Below, piece by piece: positions 1-8,408 of a stretch of DNA of 64,000 bases. Location of the stretch: the NCBI GenBank assembly GCA_030426355.1, contig JAUHYQ010000004.1:248001-312000 (forward strand), in the 5' to 3' direction. The stretch's first letter is position 1; every line of letters starts with the position of its first letter. Source of the stretch: Gammaproteobacteria bacterium (GTDB lineage: Bacteria > Pseudomonadota > Gammaproteobacteria > Steroidobacterales > GCA-2729495). A model generated the notes under the pieces. The model was not told the DNA's origin. It was given only the letters and a program-made list of their open reading frames with translations, and made no database searches. A program made the translations under genes and the position numbers.

Positions 1-256
1 GATAAGACGCTTCAATCGCAAAATAAGGGCTGAAACGATAGCCCCCGGTCAACATAAAGGCTGTGTCATTGTCACCGTAGTCAGAACTGCCCCAGCACCC
101 GTAGCAGTAAGAGTCCGTATAAGAATAGACATTCGATATGCCGACTCCCCCGCCGGCGTAAAAGCCGGTCGATACGTCGGTTGCGTATTGTGACCAGGAG
201 GGGGCTGAAAAGGCGGTTAATGCCATCAGCAATGCGATTCGAAGTCGAATTCGCAT
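1..256 (-). CDS. OmpA-like/opacity-type outer-membrane beta-barrel protein, N-terminal part (cut by window edge)
   Basis: Read from an ATG at 256 leftward, the frame is open to the window edge (85 codons). It begins with a signal peptide (MRIRLRIALLMALTAFSAPSWSQ, first 23 residues, likely cut near SWS-Q). A glycine/tyrosine-rich beta-strand pattern follows (GFYAGGGVG, then FMLTGGYRFSPYFAIEASY), as in the first strands of 8-stranded OmpA-like or opacity porins. The protein should sit in the outer membrane. A CYGCW segment near residue 55 could form a surface-loop disulfide. The C-terminus is outside the window, so length and subfamily cannot be judged. Confidence 0.6.
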   Translation of the reverse strand, partial: MRIRLRIALLMALTAFSAPSWSQYATDVSTGFYAGGGVGISNVYSYTDSYCYGCWGSSDYGDNDTAFMLTGGYRFSPYFAIEASY

Positions 257-696
257 ATCGTGTGAGCAAGAGCTAAAGGCATGTAACCAATGCGAAAGAA
301 TGCCTATCACAAATATTCTCTCATAGAGTAAAACCCGTATTTTACATGCTCACGAGGCATCTTAGTTAGTGCGGCTGGGTATTGAGATGAGTCTTGGAGA
401 CCAGAGGTTTGGAATTGGTGCCCGGGGCCGGGTTTAAACCGGCACGAGTAGTTACCCTCGTCGGATTTTAACCCTTATTTTTCTATAGGTTCCGCGATTA
501 ACCAATACTAGCCAACAACAATACTGCCCTTCCAATCCATTCAGAGTATTGGTTGGCGTGGGTTCTGATTGCGACCCGATTGCGAAAAGTTTTGCTAAGA
601 CAAACCCCGCCGAAGCGGTGTTCGTGGACTCCTTGGAGCACGATTATCGGAAACGACGCTATTGATAGACGTCTATTTGAGGTTGAATTCAGTCGT
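257..696. other. Intergenic stretch with decayed tRNA-Leu fragment; no gene seen
   Basis: This 440-bp gap separates two minus-strand genes. It holds the decayed tRNA-Leu 3' copy at 416-471, a short inverted repeat (ACCAATAC near 502 and GTATTGGT near 547), and a weak minus-strand hairpin at 604-621 (ACCCCGC/GCGGTGT, one mismatch) that could end transcription of the HAF-repeat gene. The forward reading frame at 553-741 runs into that gene antisense and has no ribosome site or recognisable product. Confidence 0.5.
416..471 (-). repeat. Decayed 3' fragment of tRNA-Leu (old attachment-site remnant)
   Basis: About 56 bp align with the 3' part of the intact tRNA-Leu at 14210-14298 and with the copy at 7686-7744, in the same orientation, with about six mismatches. 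Three of these fall in the T-loop region, so it is not a working tRNA; the 5' half is absent. Such a partial copy downstream of a tRNA is the usual scar left by a tRNA-directed integrative element. More mismatches than the 7686 copy suggests an older event (inference). Confidence 0.7.
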
Positions 697-3402
697 TTAA
701 GGATAATTTTCGGGATAGAGGTTCAGAAGAGTTGCTCCTGAGTCAAAGTCCCTAACTTTAAGCAGCACGGTATCGCTGTTCGCGCCCCTGCCGAGGCCCA
801 CCAATTCTTCAAAGCCATTACTGTTTATGTCCGGTGCGACTGAGATATCGTCAACAATCCATTTGTTTCCTGCGGCGAGTACATCCTTGGTTTTCGTCAG
901 TGTGTTGAGATCAATGAAGCGGATCATGTTATTGCCGTTGGCCTTCCTCGCCAGAACAGCAACGGCATGATCGCCCTGAATACCATCACCGTTTTTATCC
1001 TTTATGATGCTCAAGGCTTTGGCATCAGCCTGGTTGCCAAAAACGAAAACCTCAGTCTTTAGTCCATTATTTAACCTTCGTAGCATCAGTCGACTGGCCC
1101 CACTCAGGCTATCGGTGCCAAGCACGGCCAGAATGGCATCTCCGCTATTTAAGGCACCGGCCACGAGGTCTTTTGCGTCCCAGTTGGGTTTGAATATCGC
1201 CCATTTGTCCAGTAGTGCCGAGTCGCTAAGACTTCTTACCTCGACCACATCTCTGCTGCCGTCACTTCGTGCTGCCAGCACTGCAACGGCCGGGTCACTT
1301 GTCACTCCGTCACCGTTAATGTCATCGACAATGGCAACAGCCGTGGCATGCCATTGCGCATTCAGAAACTCAATATCAGGTCCCAGCGCCATTCCCGTCA
1401 ACGGCGACCTTAGCTGTGTCCTGATCCGGCCGGTGATCATATTCTGAGCCAGAAGCAAAATAGCAGGATCGTGGGCAACGCCATCTCCGTTTCCGTCAGA
1501 TAGCACACCGCCCGCTATCGCGCGCCAGGTCGGGTCAAAAAACTCTATGCTTCGGATCAGGGCGCCGTCAGAGCCCGAATACAGATGGAGCTGGGGCTTT
1601 ACCGATCCGTAGCGCAGAAGAGAGAAATCGGCAACTGCATCGCCCGATACATCGGGTACAGCCGTTAGCAAACGCGGCTCGGCAGCTTCGGAGACGTTCA
1701 GCGTGAAGTTGTTGGCGTAATCAGTTCCGGACCCTGGGGCGGAAAACCCTTCGCTGAAAATTGCCAGGGTCGTGCCATCGAAAACCGCCGCGGGCCGCGC
1801 CGCCCCGCCAACACCTTCGTTTCCTGCTATCGGAGTAAATACCGCTTCCGGGTCTAGGAATGAGCCAAGTTGATCACAGCTTGACGGCGCGAGGGGCGTG
1901 TCGAAACACCGATAGCCCGAAGCGACTGTGCCGTGCTCAAAGTCTAGGGTCAGATTGTCGTACTCGGCTAGCCACCACGAGTTCTGGCCGACACGGGTTT
2001 CGAATGCGACGTTACCCGACACAAAAAGGGAGCCGCCGATCACCCTGTCTGACTGATCGGCAATTAGCGTTCCACTGTAAGTCCCGCTCTGGTCTTCAGG
2101 GCGCGACGGCGACCAGTCAAAAGGTGCCGGTTCGCCAGACAATAACGGACTCGGAACCGTTGCGCCGTTGTCATAGGTGTTAAGCGACGGACTACCAATC
2201 GCGCTGGTATTCCATGTCTGCTGCGAATGCCAGTGTCCGCTGTGGACAATATAGGTGGTGTAACGAACAGGCGCCGCCTGCATGGGAGCCACGCTTGGCG
2301 ACAAAACCCCGGTGACCATCCACGCTTCAGTATTGCCAAGCGGATTTTTCCCATGCCCAACGATCACACTGCCGTCATCAGATATGCCTGTCGCCCATTG
2401 AAGCGTCCAACCGTCAAGGCCCATCGTATCCTGGGCTTCCAGTATGCTTTGCAAAGATTGCATCCCAACCTGAGCATTCCAGATAAAGGCGCTTCGCAAG
2501 CCGTCCACCCACGTAGTGCCAGAACCGACTATCAGGCTGCCGTCGGCGGACACGTCTAACGCGGTGCTTGAAAAATCCACTTCTACTTCGCTGGCCAGAT
2601 TTCCTAGTCCGACCATGCCAGTGTCGTTATGCCAGCGAAAAGCTTCAAAACCGGTAGCACTGTTGGAATGCCCGACGATAGTATTGCCATCGGCCGAGAT
2701 TTTGGTGGCCTCGCTGTAGTAAGTTCCCCCGCTGAGCTCTCCCAGTCCGATCATGCCAGTGTCGTTATGCCAGCGAAACGCTTCAGTGCCGGAAGCGTTA
2801 CTGGAACTCCCGATCACGGTGGCGCCATCGGTCGAGGCATCAGAGGCTTCGCTGGAAAAAACACCTCCGGGGAGATCGCCCAAGCCTACCATTCCATCGT
2901 CGGCGGTCCAGCGAAACGCCTGGGAGCCGGATGCACTAGAAGCCGATCCCACTACAACATTGCCGTCGGCAGAAGTGCCTGAGGCCGAGCTGGAATTGGC
3001 GCCTCCCGGTAGCGAGCCCAAGCCGCTCATACCACTGTTGATGGTCCAGCGAAACGCTTCGCGATCGTTATGGCCCGAATTGGTCCCGAACCCTACAATG
3101 ACGGCGCCGTCGGCCGATACTCCGTTGCTGTAACTGAGGCTAGAAAGGCCCGCCTCGCTATCGAGATCGCCCATGCCCACCATCCCTTCGGCCGCGGTCC
3201 AGCGGAAAGCCTCGGTACCAGTATCGCTATCCGAAATTCCAACCACAACGGTACCATTTGCCGAAACATCGAAGGCGCGGCTATAGACACTACCGCCAGT
3301 CAAATCTCCTAGCGGGATGAACTCGGCAGCACCAGCGGACAGGCTGATTAGAGCAATCAGAACTGTTTGAGAGGATCGGCTGAATACAGGTATCAGGTTC
3401 AT
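697..3402 (-). CDS. Secreted HAF-repeat protein with a SQQTW module and a calcium-site-rich C-terminal repeat domain
   Basis: 901 residues. The ATG at 3402 has a GAGG ribosome site about 9 bases upstream, and a signal peptide covers residues 1-26. Residues ~30-370 hold six HAF-type repeats with the cores EAFRWT and GMVGLGDL. Residues ~380-590 form a second module (SQQTWNTSA, IGGSLFVSG, GSGTDYANNFTL) that recurs in the PEP-CTERM protein at 12583-13284. Residues ~600-901 are tandem blocks with Asp-rich loops (DINGDGV, DKNGDGI), matching the C-terminus of the 4555-6540 protein. No PEP-CTERM anchor is present. HAF proteins are extracellular and of unknown function. A cell-surface or matrix role is inferred. 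Confidence 0.7.
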   Translation of the reverse strand: MNLIPVFSRSSQTVLIALISLSAGAAEFIPLGDLTGGSVYSRAFDVSANGTVVVGISDSDTGTEAFRWTAAEGMVGMGDLDSEAGLSSLSYSNGVSADGAVIVGFGTNSGHNDREAFRWTINSGMSGLGSLPGGANSSSASGTSADGNVVVGSASSASGSQAFRWTADDGMVGLGDLPGGVFSSEASDASTDGATVIGSSSNASGTEAFRWHNDTGMIGLGELSGGTYYSEATKISADGNTIVGHSNSATGFEAFRWHNDTGMVGLGNLASEVEVDFSSTALDVSADGSLIVGSGTTWVDGLRSAFIWNAQVGMQSLQSILEAQDTMGLDGWTLQWATGISDDGSVIVGHGKNPLGNTEAWMVTGVLSPSVAPMQAAPVRYTTYIVHSGHWHSQQTWNTSAIGSPSLNTYDNGATVPSPLLSGEPAPFDWSPSRPEDQSGTYSGTLIADQSDRVIGGSLFVSGNVAFETRVGQNSWWLAEYDNLTLDFEHGTVASGYRCFDTPLAPSSCDQLGSFLDPEAVFTPIAGNEGVGGAARPAAVFDGTTLAIFSEGFSAPGSGTDYANNFTLNVSEAAEPRLLTAVPDVSGDAVADFSLLRYGSVKPQLHLYSGSDGALIRSIEFFDPTWRAIAGGVLSDGNGDGVAHDPAILLLAQNMITGRIRTQLRSPLTGMALGPDIEFLNAQWHATAVAIVDDINGDGVTSDPAVAVLAARSDGSRDVVEVRSLSDSALLDKWAIFKPNWDAKDLVAGALNSGDAILAVLGTDSLSGASRLMLRRLNNGLKTEVFVFGNQADAKALSIIKDKNGDGIQGDHAVAVLARKANGNNMIRFIDLNTLTKTKDVLAAGNKWIVDDISVAPDINSNGFEELVGLGRGANSDTVLLKVRDFDSGATLLNLYPENYP

Positions 3403-3423
3403 AATCCTCGTTATCAGTATTGA

Positions 3424-4215
3424 TCAGGCCCTTCTGCGCATCCAGCTCAGGCCAAGCAATGCCGAACCAAACAACCAAGCAGCTGCCGGAACAGGGACCA
3501 AGGTGATAGATGCATATCCGCTCCCATCGAGATGGTGCCACTCGGTAGAATACATTTGAGTATCGCAGTCCAGGCCACAATGTTGAATAAAGTCGTCCAT
3601 GCCGAGCAGATGAGTATTGTCGTCAAGCGAAACCGATAGCGATAGCGAATCCAGGCCAAGCACATCGGCTGGTGTCGCGAAATCACAATTTATTCCCTGT
3701 CGAGACGGCAAGTATGCAGTACAACTCGGTGCAGATCCCGAAGTTGCCGGTATCAAAGTTGACCCAACTACCGAGAGCACTTCCGCACTCGACATCGTGT
3801 GAACGGATATATCGAGTTCATTGCCGATCAACAGAGAAAGATCATTTCCGTTCGTCATCATTGTGCCGGCCAACTCATATGTAACGGCCGTCCAGCTCCA
3901 TTCGGTCCACGCAACCTCCGGTACAGGAGGATTGTTATGGTTGTTGATAGAGTAGCCGGATGTGAAAGTGAGTTGCCCACTGGATATGACACCTGACGTG
4001 GAATCATAGGCAATGCTACCCGTGTAGGCGCCACCCGATACATTGCCCAAAATTGGCGCACCGGTGCCCGCCGTCGCTGCGCTATTTACGGTATTTAAAT
4101 TCCCGCTGAACGTCAGGGTTACCGGTGCGGCCAGCCCTGTATTTGTGCCGAGCAGCGCCGTGATCCCCAATAAGAATGTTATCGCGCGTAAGCGCAATAC
4201 CGTGCTTGAACACAT
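3424..4215 (-). CDS. PEP-CTERM sorting-domain protein
   Basis: 263 residues. An AAGGGGGG ribosome site lies just before the ATG at 4215. A signal peptide (TFLLGITALLGTNTGLAAP) is followed by a Ser/Thr-rich domain with strand-like segments and four cysteines. The C-terminus is the PEP-CTERM tail: VPVPAAAWLFGSALLGL and the basic end SWMRRRA. In such proteins an exosortase cuts at the tail and the product goes to the cell surface or exopolysaccharide. No exosortase gene is in the window. It ends 21 bp before the HAF-repeat gene starts and could be co-transcribed with it. Precise function unknown. Confidence 0.8.
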   Translation of the reverse strand: MCSSTVLRLRAITFLLGITALLGTNTGLAAPVTLTFSGNLNTVNSAATAGTGAPILGNVSGGAYTGSIAYDSTSGVISSGQLTFTSGYSINNHNNPPVPEVAWTEWSWTAVTYELAGTMMTNGNDLSLLIGNELDISVHTMSSAEVLSVVGSTLIPATSGSAPSCTAYLPSRQGINCDFATPADVLGLDSLSLSVSLDDNTHLLGMDDFIQHCGLDCDTQMYSTEWHHLDGSGYASITLVPVPAAAWLFGSALLGLSWMRRRA

Positions 4216-4554
4216 AAGCCCCCCTTACCGTGCACATTTGGCACTGAAATGAAAAGTAATTTTCAAACTAACTATTTATAACTGTCGATAAGATCGAAAG
4301 ACAGCGTCATTGAGCCTACTCAATAATCTTTGACTGTACTATTACAGACGTATGGCAGCAAATGAACATAATGCCTTCATAAGCAAATCATGGTCGTCAG
4401 ATATCCCACACGGGCTTCAGCTGCGACACTTTGTCTGTCGAACTTCGGCGAATCGATGCCAGGTATAGGTTCAGATGCAGGTTAACGTGTGGGCTGGCGA
4501 TGCTGTCGGTTAATTCGGCGGCGGTTGCGAGCGAATGCGAAAAGCATTTGCACA
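4216..4554. other. Gap with possible 52-codon coupled reading frame
   Basis: The right part contains a minus-strand frame at 4397-4555 (52 codons) whose ATG overlaps the stop of the upstream gene as TGATG. It has no ribosome site of its own and no family I recognise (it ends SQLKPVWDI), so it may be chance or a remnant. The left part (4216-4396) should hold the promoter of the PEP-CTERM gene at 4215, but I see no clear promoter boxes and no terminator. Confidence 0.3.
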
Positions 4555-6540
4555 TCAATGGAAAACGTTCAGCAGCGTATCTTCCGTCTCAAAGTCCCTG
4601 ACTTTTATGATATTTTCTTCGCCAGCATTTCTGTCTGCTTCTCCGGCTAAATCATCAAAGCCATCGCTGTCTGTGTCTGGCAGAACCGCCAGGCTGGACA
4701 TCTCCCAGCTTCCAGAAAGGAGTAACATCTCCTTAATCATGTCTCCGCTCCCAATATTTAGGAATCTGACACGGTTATTGCCGCCTTCTACCTTCAGCAG
4801 AATGGCGTAGGCTTGGTCGTCTTTAGTCCCATCGCCGTTTAAATCAGTAAAAACAGCGAAATCACTAGGGTCACGAGTTGATCCCGCAACAAAGATGCCC
4901 TGCATCCACTGACCATTGTCTGCTCTGCGTGTACGTATGCGGCTTTTACCGGTCGAGCTGTTTCGGTAAAGCACGCTAATTGCTGGAACCCCTCCTGCTG
5001 GACTTACCCCTTCTACGGCTAAGGCATCAAAATCGGCTTTGGTGAATGTCCAGTTCCCAATCACGGCTCCATCGGCAAAGCTTTTCAGTAAAACTGCCAC
5101 GCGTCCTGTGTCTTGCCTGGCCAAAACTGCTAAAGACGGATCATTCGGCACCCCGTCGCCATTGTGGTCATTCAGAACGGCCAGATCTATTCCGGTATAG
5201 GAGCTGTTGAAAAAGGTTATGTCGCCCCCAATCCGGTTACCAGTAAAGCCATCTCTAACTCTTACCCTGTGCATCCCGCTCAGAACATTTCGGGCTAGCA
5301 TCGCAACAGCAGGATCATTGGCAATCCCATCCAAATTGCCATCTTCCAGAGTTGAAATAGCAATGGCAGTCCAGTCATCCCCGAAAAACTCAATCTGCCT
5401 GACAGTCGAACCGTCGCTGCCTGACACTATCTCAACAGTGCTGGTCGATGATTCGAGGATGTGTGCCAAATCTGCAACGCCATCTCCGGAGACATCTGAC
5501 AGTCCTGACAAACGCTTAACTGAAGCGGCCGGGCTTGGGGTTAAAGTTACCCAGACTTGTTGACTGCTTAGCGGCGCATAGCCATACGATGGCTCTCTCC
5601 ACATCGATATGTATTCGGAGACAACAACGTTATTCATATCAGGCAATTCCCACGATAATATTTGTGGCATTGCAACGCCTGTAGTGATTACGCCTCCCGC
5701 ATCAACTCCGGTTGCACCTGCGCTATTAAGCAGTGAGATTATTTCTGACAAGACATAGTAATAGTCGTTGCTCTCCTGACCATAGTAGGGGAAGTTGCTC
5801 CCTGTATTTACCTCGCCGAATGTCCCGTACTCGAACGCAACATCGAAAACGACCCCATCGTACTCAAAGTTACTGATCGCGGTTGCGTTGCCACCGTTCA
5901 AATGAACTGTGGCCGTCTGATTCGCACTGGCTGTTACCGCGGTAATGATGTCGTCCACGTTAAACAGGAATTCGCCATTGCCTGGTGTCGTAAGGCTGGC
6001 CGTGGTAAAGCTTGCGAGTGAATCACTGATACCGAGGAAATAAACGCTGGAGCCGTCGGCTAACGTAGCCTGCAAGTTCGCCGCCACCAGGCTGACGGAA
6101 GTGCCGCCGGCATTCAAGGTTACGTCATTGTCGAGCAGGTCATCATTACTGATGATGTACAGCCCGATGGCATTGACTGGAGAAAAGGACATGGTGATGT
6201 TGTCGCCATCCTGCAAAATATCAGCATCGTTCGTACCGAGGAAGTTTGACGACGAGGTCGTGGAATACCCGGCAGTGTTTTCGCTGCCGACTTTCAGCAT
6301 AACGCCACCAAAATCATAGTGAAAAGTTATGCCATTGAGCCATACTCCCGACGGTAGAAGTGTGTCGGCAGGCAATGTATCGAAGCTCAGGCTCGCACCG
6401 TCGCCGGGCAGTTCGGCAATGAAGTTCGCATGCTGCGTATAGATACTTGGCGCTGCCAGCGCCGTGTTGAGCGACAACATCAGCACCATCGCCGACAGCG
6501 ACCTGCGTAGCCACAACACAGTCTTCACAAAGGCTGACAT
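4555..6540 (-). CDS. Secreted protein with calcium-site-rich C-terminal repeat domain
   Basis: About 661 residues from the ATG at 6540, chosen because a signal peptide follows at once (WLRRSLSAMVLMLSLNTALA). A GTG at 6576 is the longest alternative. Residues ~20-230 form a beta-rich domain with the segment AIGLYIISND. Residues ~370-661 consist of ~50-residue blocks with DxNxDG loops (DGNLDGIANDPAVAML, DHNGDGVPNDPSLAVL, DLNGDGT, DTDSDGF) and end with KVRDFETEDTLLNVFH. That block is clearly paralogous to the end of the 697-3402 protein. Calcium binding is inferred from the Asp spacing. There is no PEP-CTERM tail. Function unknown; likely extracellular. Confidence 0.65.
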   Translation of the reverse strand: MSAFVKTVLWLRRSLSAMVLMLSLNTALAAPSIYTQHANFIAELPGDGASLSFDTLPADTLLPSGVWLNGITFHYDFGGVMLKVGSENTAGYSTTSSSNFLGTNDADILQDGDNITMSFSPVNAIGLYIISNDDLLDNDVTLNAGGTSVSLVAANLQATLADGSSVYFLGISDSLASFTTASLTTPGNGEFLFNVDDIITAVTASANQTATVHLNGGNATAISNFEYDGVVFDVAFEYGTFGEVNTGSNFPYYGQESNDYYYVLSEIISLLNSAGATGVDAGGVITTGVAMPQILSWELPDMNNVVVSEYISMWREPSYGYAPLSSQQVWVTLTPSPAASVKRLSGLSDVSGDGVADLAHILESSTSTVEIVSGSDGSTVRQIEFFGDDWTAIAISTLEDGNLDGIANDPAVAMLARNVLSGMHRVRVRDGFTGNRIGGDITFFNSSYTGIDLAVLNDHNGDGVPNDPSLAVLARQDTGRVAVLLKSFADGAVIGNWTFTKADFDALAVEGVSPAGGVPAISVLYRNSSTGKSRIRTRRADNGQWMQGIFVAGSTRDPSDFAVFTDLNGDGTKDDQAYAILLKVEGGNNRVRFLNIGSGDMIKEMLLLSGSWEMSSLAVLPDTDSDGFDDLAGEADRNAGEENIIKVRDFETEDTLLNVFH

Positions 6541-6563
6541 CTCAGCACCGGAGCGGGCCGCGA

Positions 6564-7568
6564 CTAAGGGCGGCACTCGTAAGGAAAATACCGCGGGTCA
6601 AGATTCGCTGTGGGCGCGATGTAGGCCGCTATGGCACCACCCGCATTGCTAACTCCCATCAGGGAAATACCAGGCGGCGCAAAAGCGTAGCCGCATCGCC
6701 AGACAATAGTACCGTCCGCTGATTCATAGGGCGTCCAGGATATAGTTTCATTGACTATTGCCGGGTGCGCGTCATTGCCATACCGCACCGTTATAGTGCC
6801 GTTCACAATATCTATAGATTCAAAATAGCGGCCCTGAGTGTCGGTTTCCTGAGCAGTTAAACCTGCCTCGGTTCTGTCAATGGGCGGCTGCGGTGCCGTT
6901 GGTGACCCCAGCGCAACCCCTGCAGCCTCAACCGCTGCCTGAAAGTTCTGCACCACTTTAAATGGCTCAAGTACTTGTGTCCGAATTACATCATCGGAAC
7001 TACCCGGGTAAGTCTTTAGGATGCATGGGCTGGGTTGCAAAAAAAGCGGCACGGTGGATGCCTGATAATTCGCAGTGTTGCCGCCGAATCGCGTCCCGAG
7101 CAGCCAAACGTTTCCAGCCGGGACTGGCATGTTCGCGCAGCGCCAGACGACCGTCATGTCATAAGTTTCATAGGGGGTAAAAGTCAGCGTTGTTCCGGCG
7201 ATGGATGCATCGGCGGAGTTGCCAAAATAAAAAATGATACTTCCGTTGATGATACTGACCGCACTGATAAAGCTCGTTTGCGTATCAGCTGGTACGGCAG
7301 TCAGCCCGGCTGCCTGCCGGTGGATCGCCGCCTCGCCGGTCTCTCGGTAGTGCCTCACAACGGCTTCCTGAAATGCAGGCAGAATATCCAGCGCACTCCT
7401 GACCTGAGCTGCCGGTTCATCATAGGGAAAAGTGAGGGCATCAATTTGCGCCTGCATATCTTGCACAGAAACCCGTTGCGCGTTGGCATTAGAGCCCAGA
7501 GAGATGGCGGCAAATAACAATAGTATTCCGGCGACCGAAGCGCCGGGTAAGGGGCGTACCTTCATCAT
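6564..7568 (-). CDS. Secreted protein with two tandem pilin-like globular domains
   Basis: About 334 residues from the ATG at 7568 (an AGGA lies just upstream; a second ATG at 7565 is equally good). A signal peptide (GILLLFAAISLGSNANAQ) is followed by two similar halves. Each half has an N-terminal helix, then a strand pattern as in type IV pilin C-terminal domains: IINGSIIFYFGN / IVNGTITVRYGN, then TLTFTPYE / TISWTPYE, VVWRC / IVWRC, and a final Cys near PSPC and PYECRP. The prepilin cleavage site and long hydrophobic helix are missing, so it cannot assemble as a normal pilin. It is upstream of the 4555-6540 gene (23-bp gap). Binding to pili or surfaces is a guess. Confidence 0.6.
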   Translation of the reverse strand: MMKVRPLPGASVAGILLLFAAISLGSNANAQRVSVQDMQAQIDALTFPYDEPAAQVRSALDILPAFQEAVVRHYRETGEAAIHRQAAGLTAVPADTQTSFISAVSIINGSIIFYFGNSADASIAGTTLTFTPYETYDMTVVWRCANMPVPAGNVWLLGTRFGGNTANYQASTVPLFLQPSPCILKTYPGSSDDVIRTQVLEPFKVVQNFQAAVEAAGVALGSPTAPQPPIDRTEAGLTAQETDTQGRYFESIDIVNGTITVRYGNDAHPAIVNETISWTPYESADGTIVWRCGYAFAPPGISLMGVSNAGGAIAAYIAPTANLDPRYFPYECRP

Positions 7569-7685
7569 TGTCCTAGGCTCCAAGTCCATTTGAGTGCCGA
7601 GACTCAAATCCTGTCTTTTTTCTGACTTATATGTCAAGGACTTACGTCGTGTTTTTAACGCTGGCTACTCGCAATTAGATAACTA

Positions 7686-7744
7686 TGGTGCCCGGGGCCG
7701 GACTTGAACCGGCACGAGGAATTACCCTCGGCGGATTTTAAGTC
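7686..7744 (-). repeat. 59-bp perfect direct repeat of the tRNA-Leu 3' part (attachment-site copy)
   Basis: Identical base for base to 14210-14268, the CCA end to anticodon loop of the intact tRNA-Leu(UAA), and in the same orientation. The identity stops inside the 5' strand of the anticodon stem. A tRNA 3' fragment lying downstream of the intact tRNA is what a tRNA-specific integrase leaves at the distal end of an integrated element. The 5' half of the tRNA is absent, so it is not a gene. Confidence 0.85.
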
Positions 7745-7879
7745 TTAGTCTTACTAATCTGCGCAACAGCCGACAACAGTCATCAATAAAACTATCAACC
7801 GGATAGCGGACAGCGGTTATTACTGGTAATTGCAAGTTGTTGGGTATTGTTGCCGGGGCTGCGGTAAATACGCGGTAAG

Positions 7880-7901
7880 AAAAACCCCGCACTGGGCGGG
7901 G
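7880..7901 (-). terminator. Rho-independent terminator after the PEP-CTERM cluster
   Basis: On the minus strand a perfect 6-bp G/C stem (arms 7885-7890 and 7896-7901, loop of 5) is followed by a run of five T. It lies 25 bp past the stop at 7927, so it ends transcription of the PEP-CTERM cluster. Confidence 0.8.
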
Positions 7902-7926
7902 CTCTCTACCCTCTTTTTCATTTTGC

Positions 7927-8408
7927 TCAGGCTTTTCTTCGCATCCAGCCCAGCCCGAGTAAGGCCGAGCCAAACAGCCAGACGGCGGCAGGAATAGGGA
8001 CAGGTGTATATATATACGTAACCTCAACAGACCCTACCGTCTCAAACGCTGCGTCAACTTGGGCTGTGCCGCTAATCAGGCCTAGCGTTAGATCAGCAGT
8101 CTGCTGAACCTCTGTATAAAAAGATGTATCTGTGTATAACGAAAGTGTCTCAGCATCAGTAATGCTGGCTGAAGCGTGGTCGGCAGTCGCCAATCATCAA
8201 ACACGCCAAAAACGGAATGCGCCTGACTGTAGCCGTCCACCCAAGCCATCTGATTGGCCCAATTGTCGGTGCCGCTGATATTGGCATCTTGCGCCCATGT
8301 GATGTCGAGAACGGTGTCGTAGATGAAGCCCTCGCCGCGGTCGATGAGCGCCGCGTTTGCGGTGAGCGAAATGGAGATTGCGGCAAACGCCGCTGCAAAC
8401 TTACGCAC
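7927..8408 (-). pseudogene. Frameshifted PEP-CTERM gene with DUF1566-like N-terminus
   Basis: The GTG at 8408 starts a secreted product: signal peptide MRKFAAAFAAISISLTANA, then GFIYDTVLDITWAQDANI and FDDWRLPTT, which are hallmarks of the DUF1566 / Lcl C-terminal fold common in PEP-CTERM proteins. After that point the frame goes nonsensical and stops at 8088. The next frame (from about 8193) carries the end: an acidic stretch and the tail PVPIPAAVWLFGSALLGL plus GWMRRKA. The rest of the DUF1566 domain is missing, so a deletion with frameshift is likelier than a single sequencing error. The start overlaps the previous stop as TAGTG, with a GGAGG ribosome site inside the upstream gene. Confidence 0.7.

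Larger units (their letters stand above)
7569..7926. other. Gap with tRNA-Leu 3' direct repeat and a terminator
   Basis: This stretch separates the two accessory cassettes. It holds the 59-bp tRNA-Leu direct repeat at 7686-7744 and the minus-strand terminator at 7880-7901. Between them (7745-7879) I see no gene. A segment near 7769 (AGCCGACAACAGT) resembles one at a similar distance from the older copy (AGCCAACAACAAT near 514), so the two element ends may share more than the tRNA part. Confidence 0.5.

Noticed and set aside
416-471. A second or third tRNA-Leu gene
   Set aside because: Only the 3' part exists here and at 7686; the 5' acceptor and D-arm are missing.
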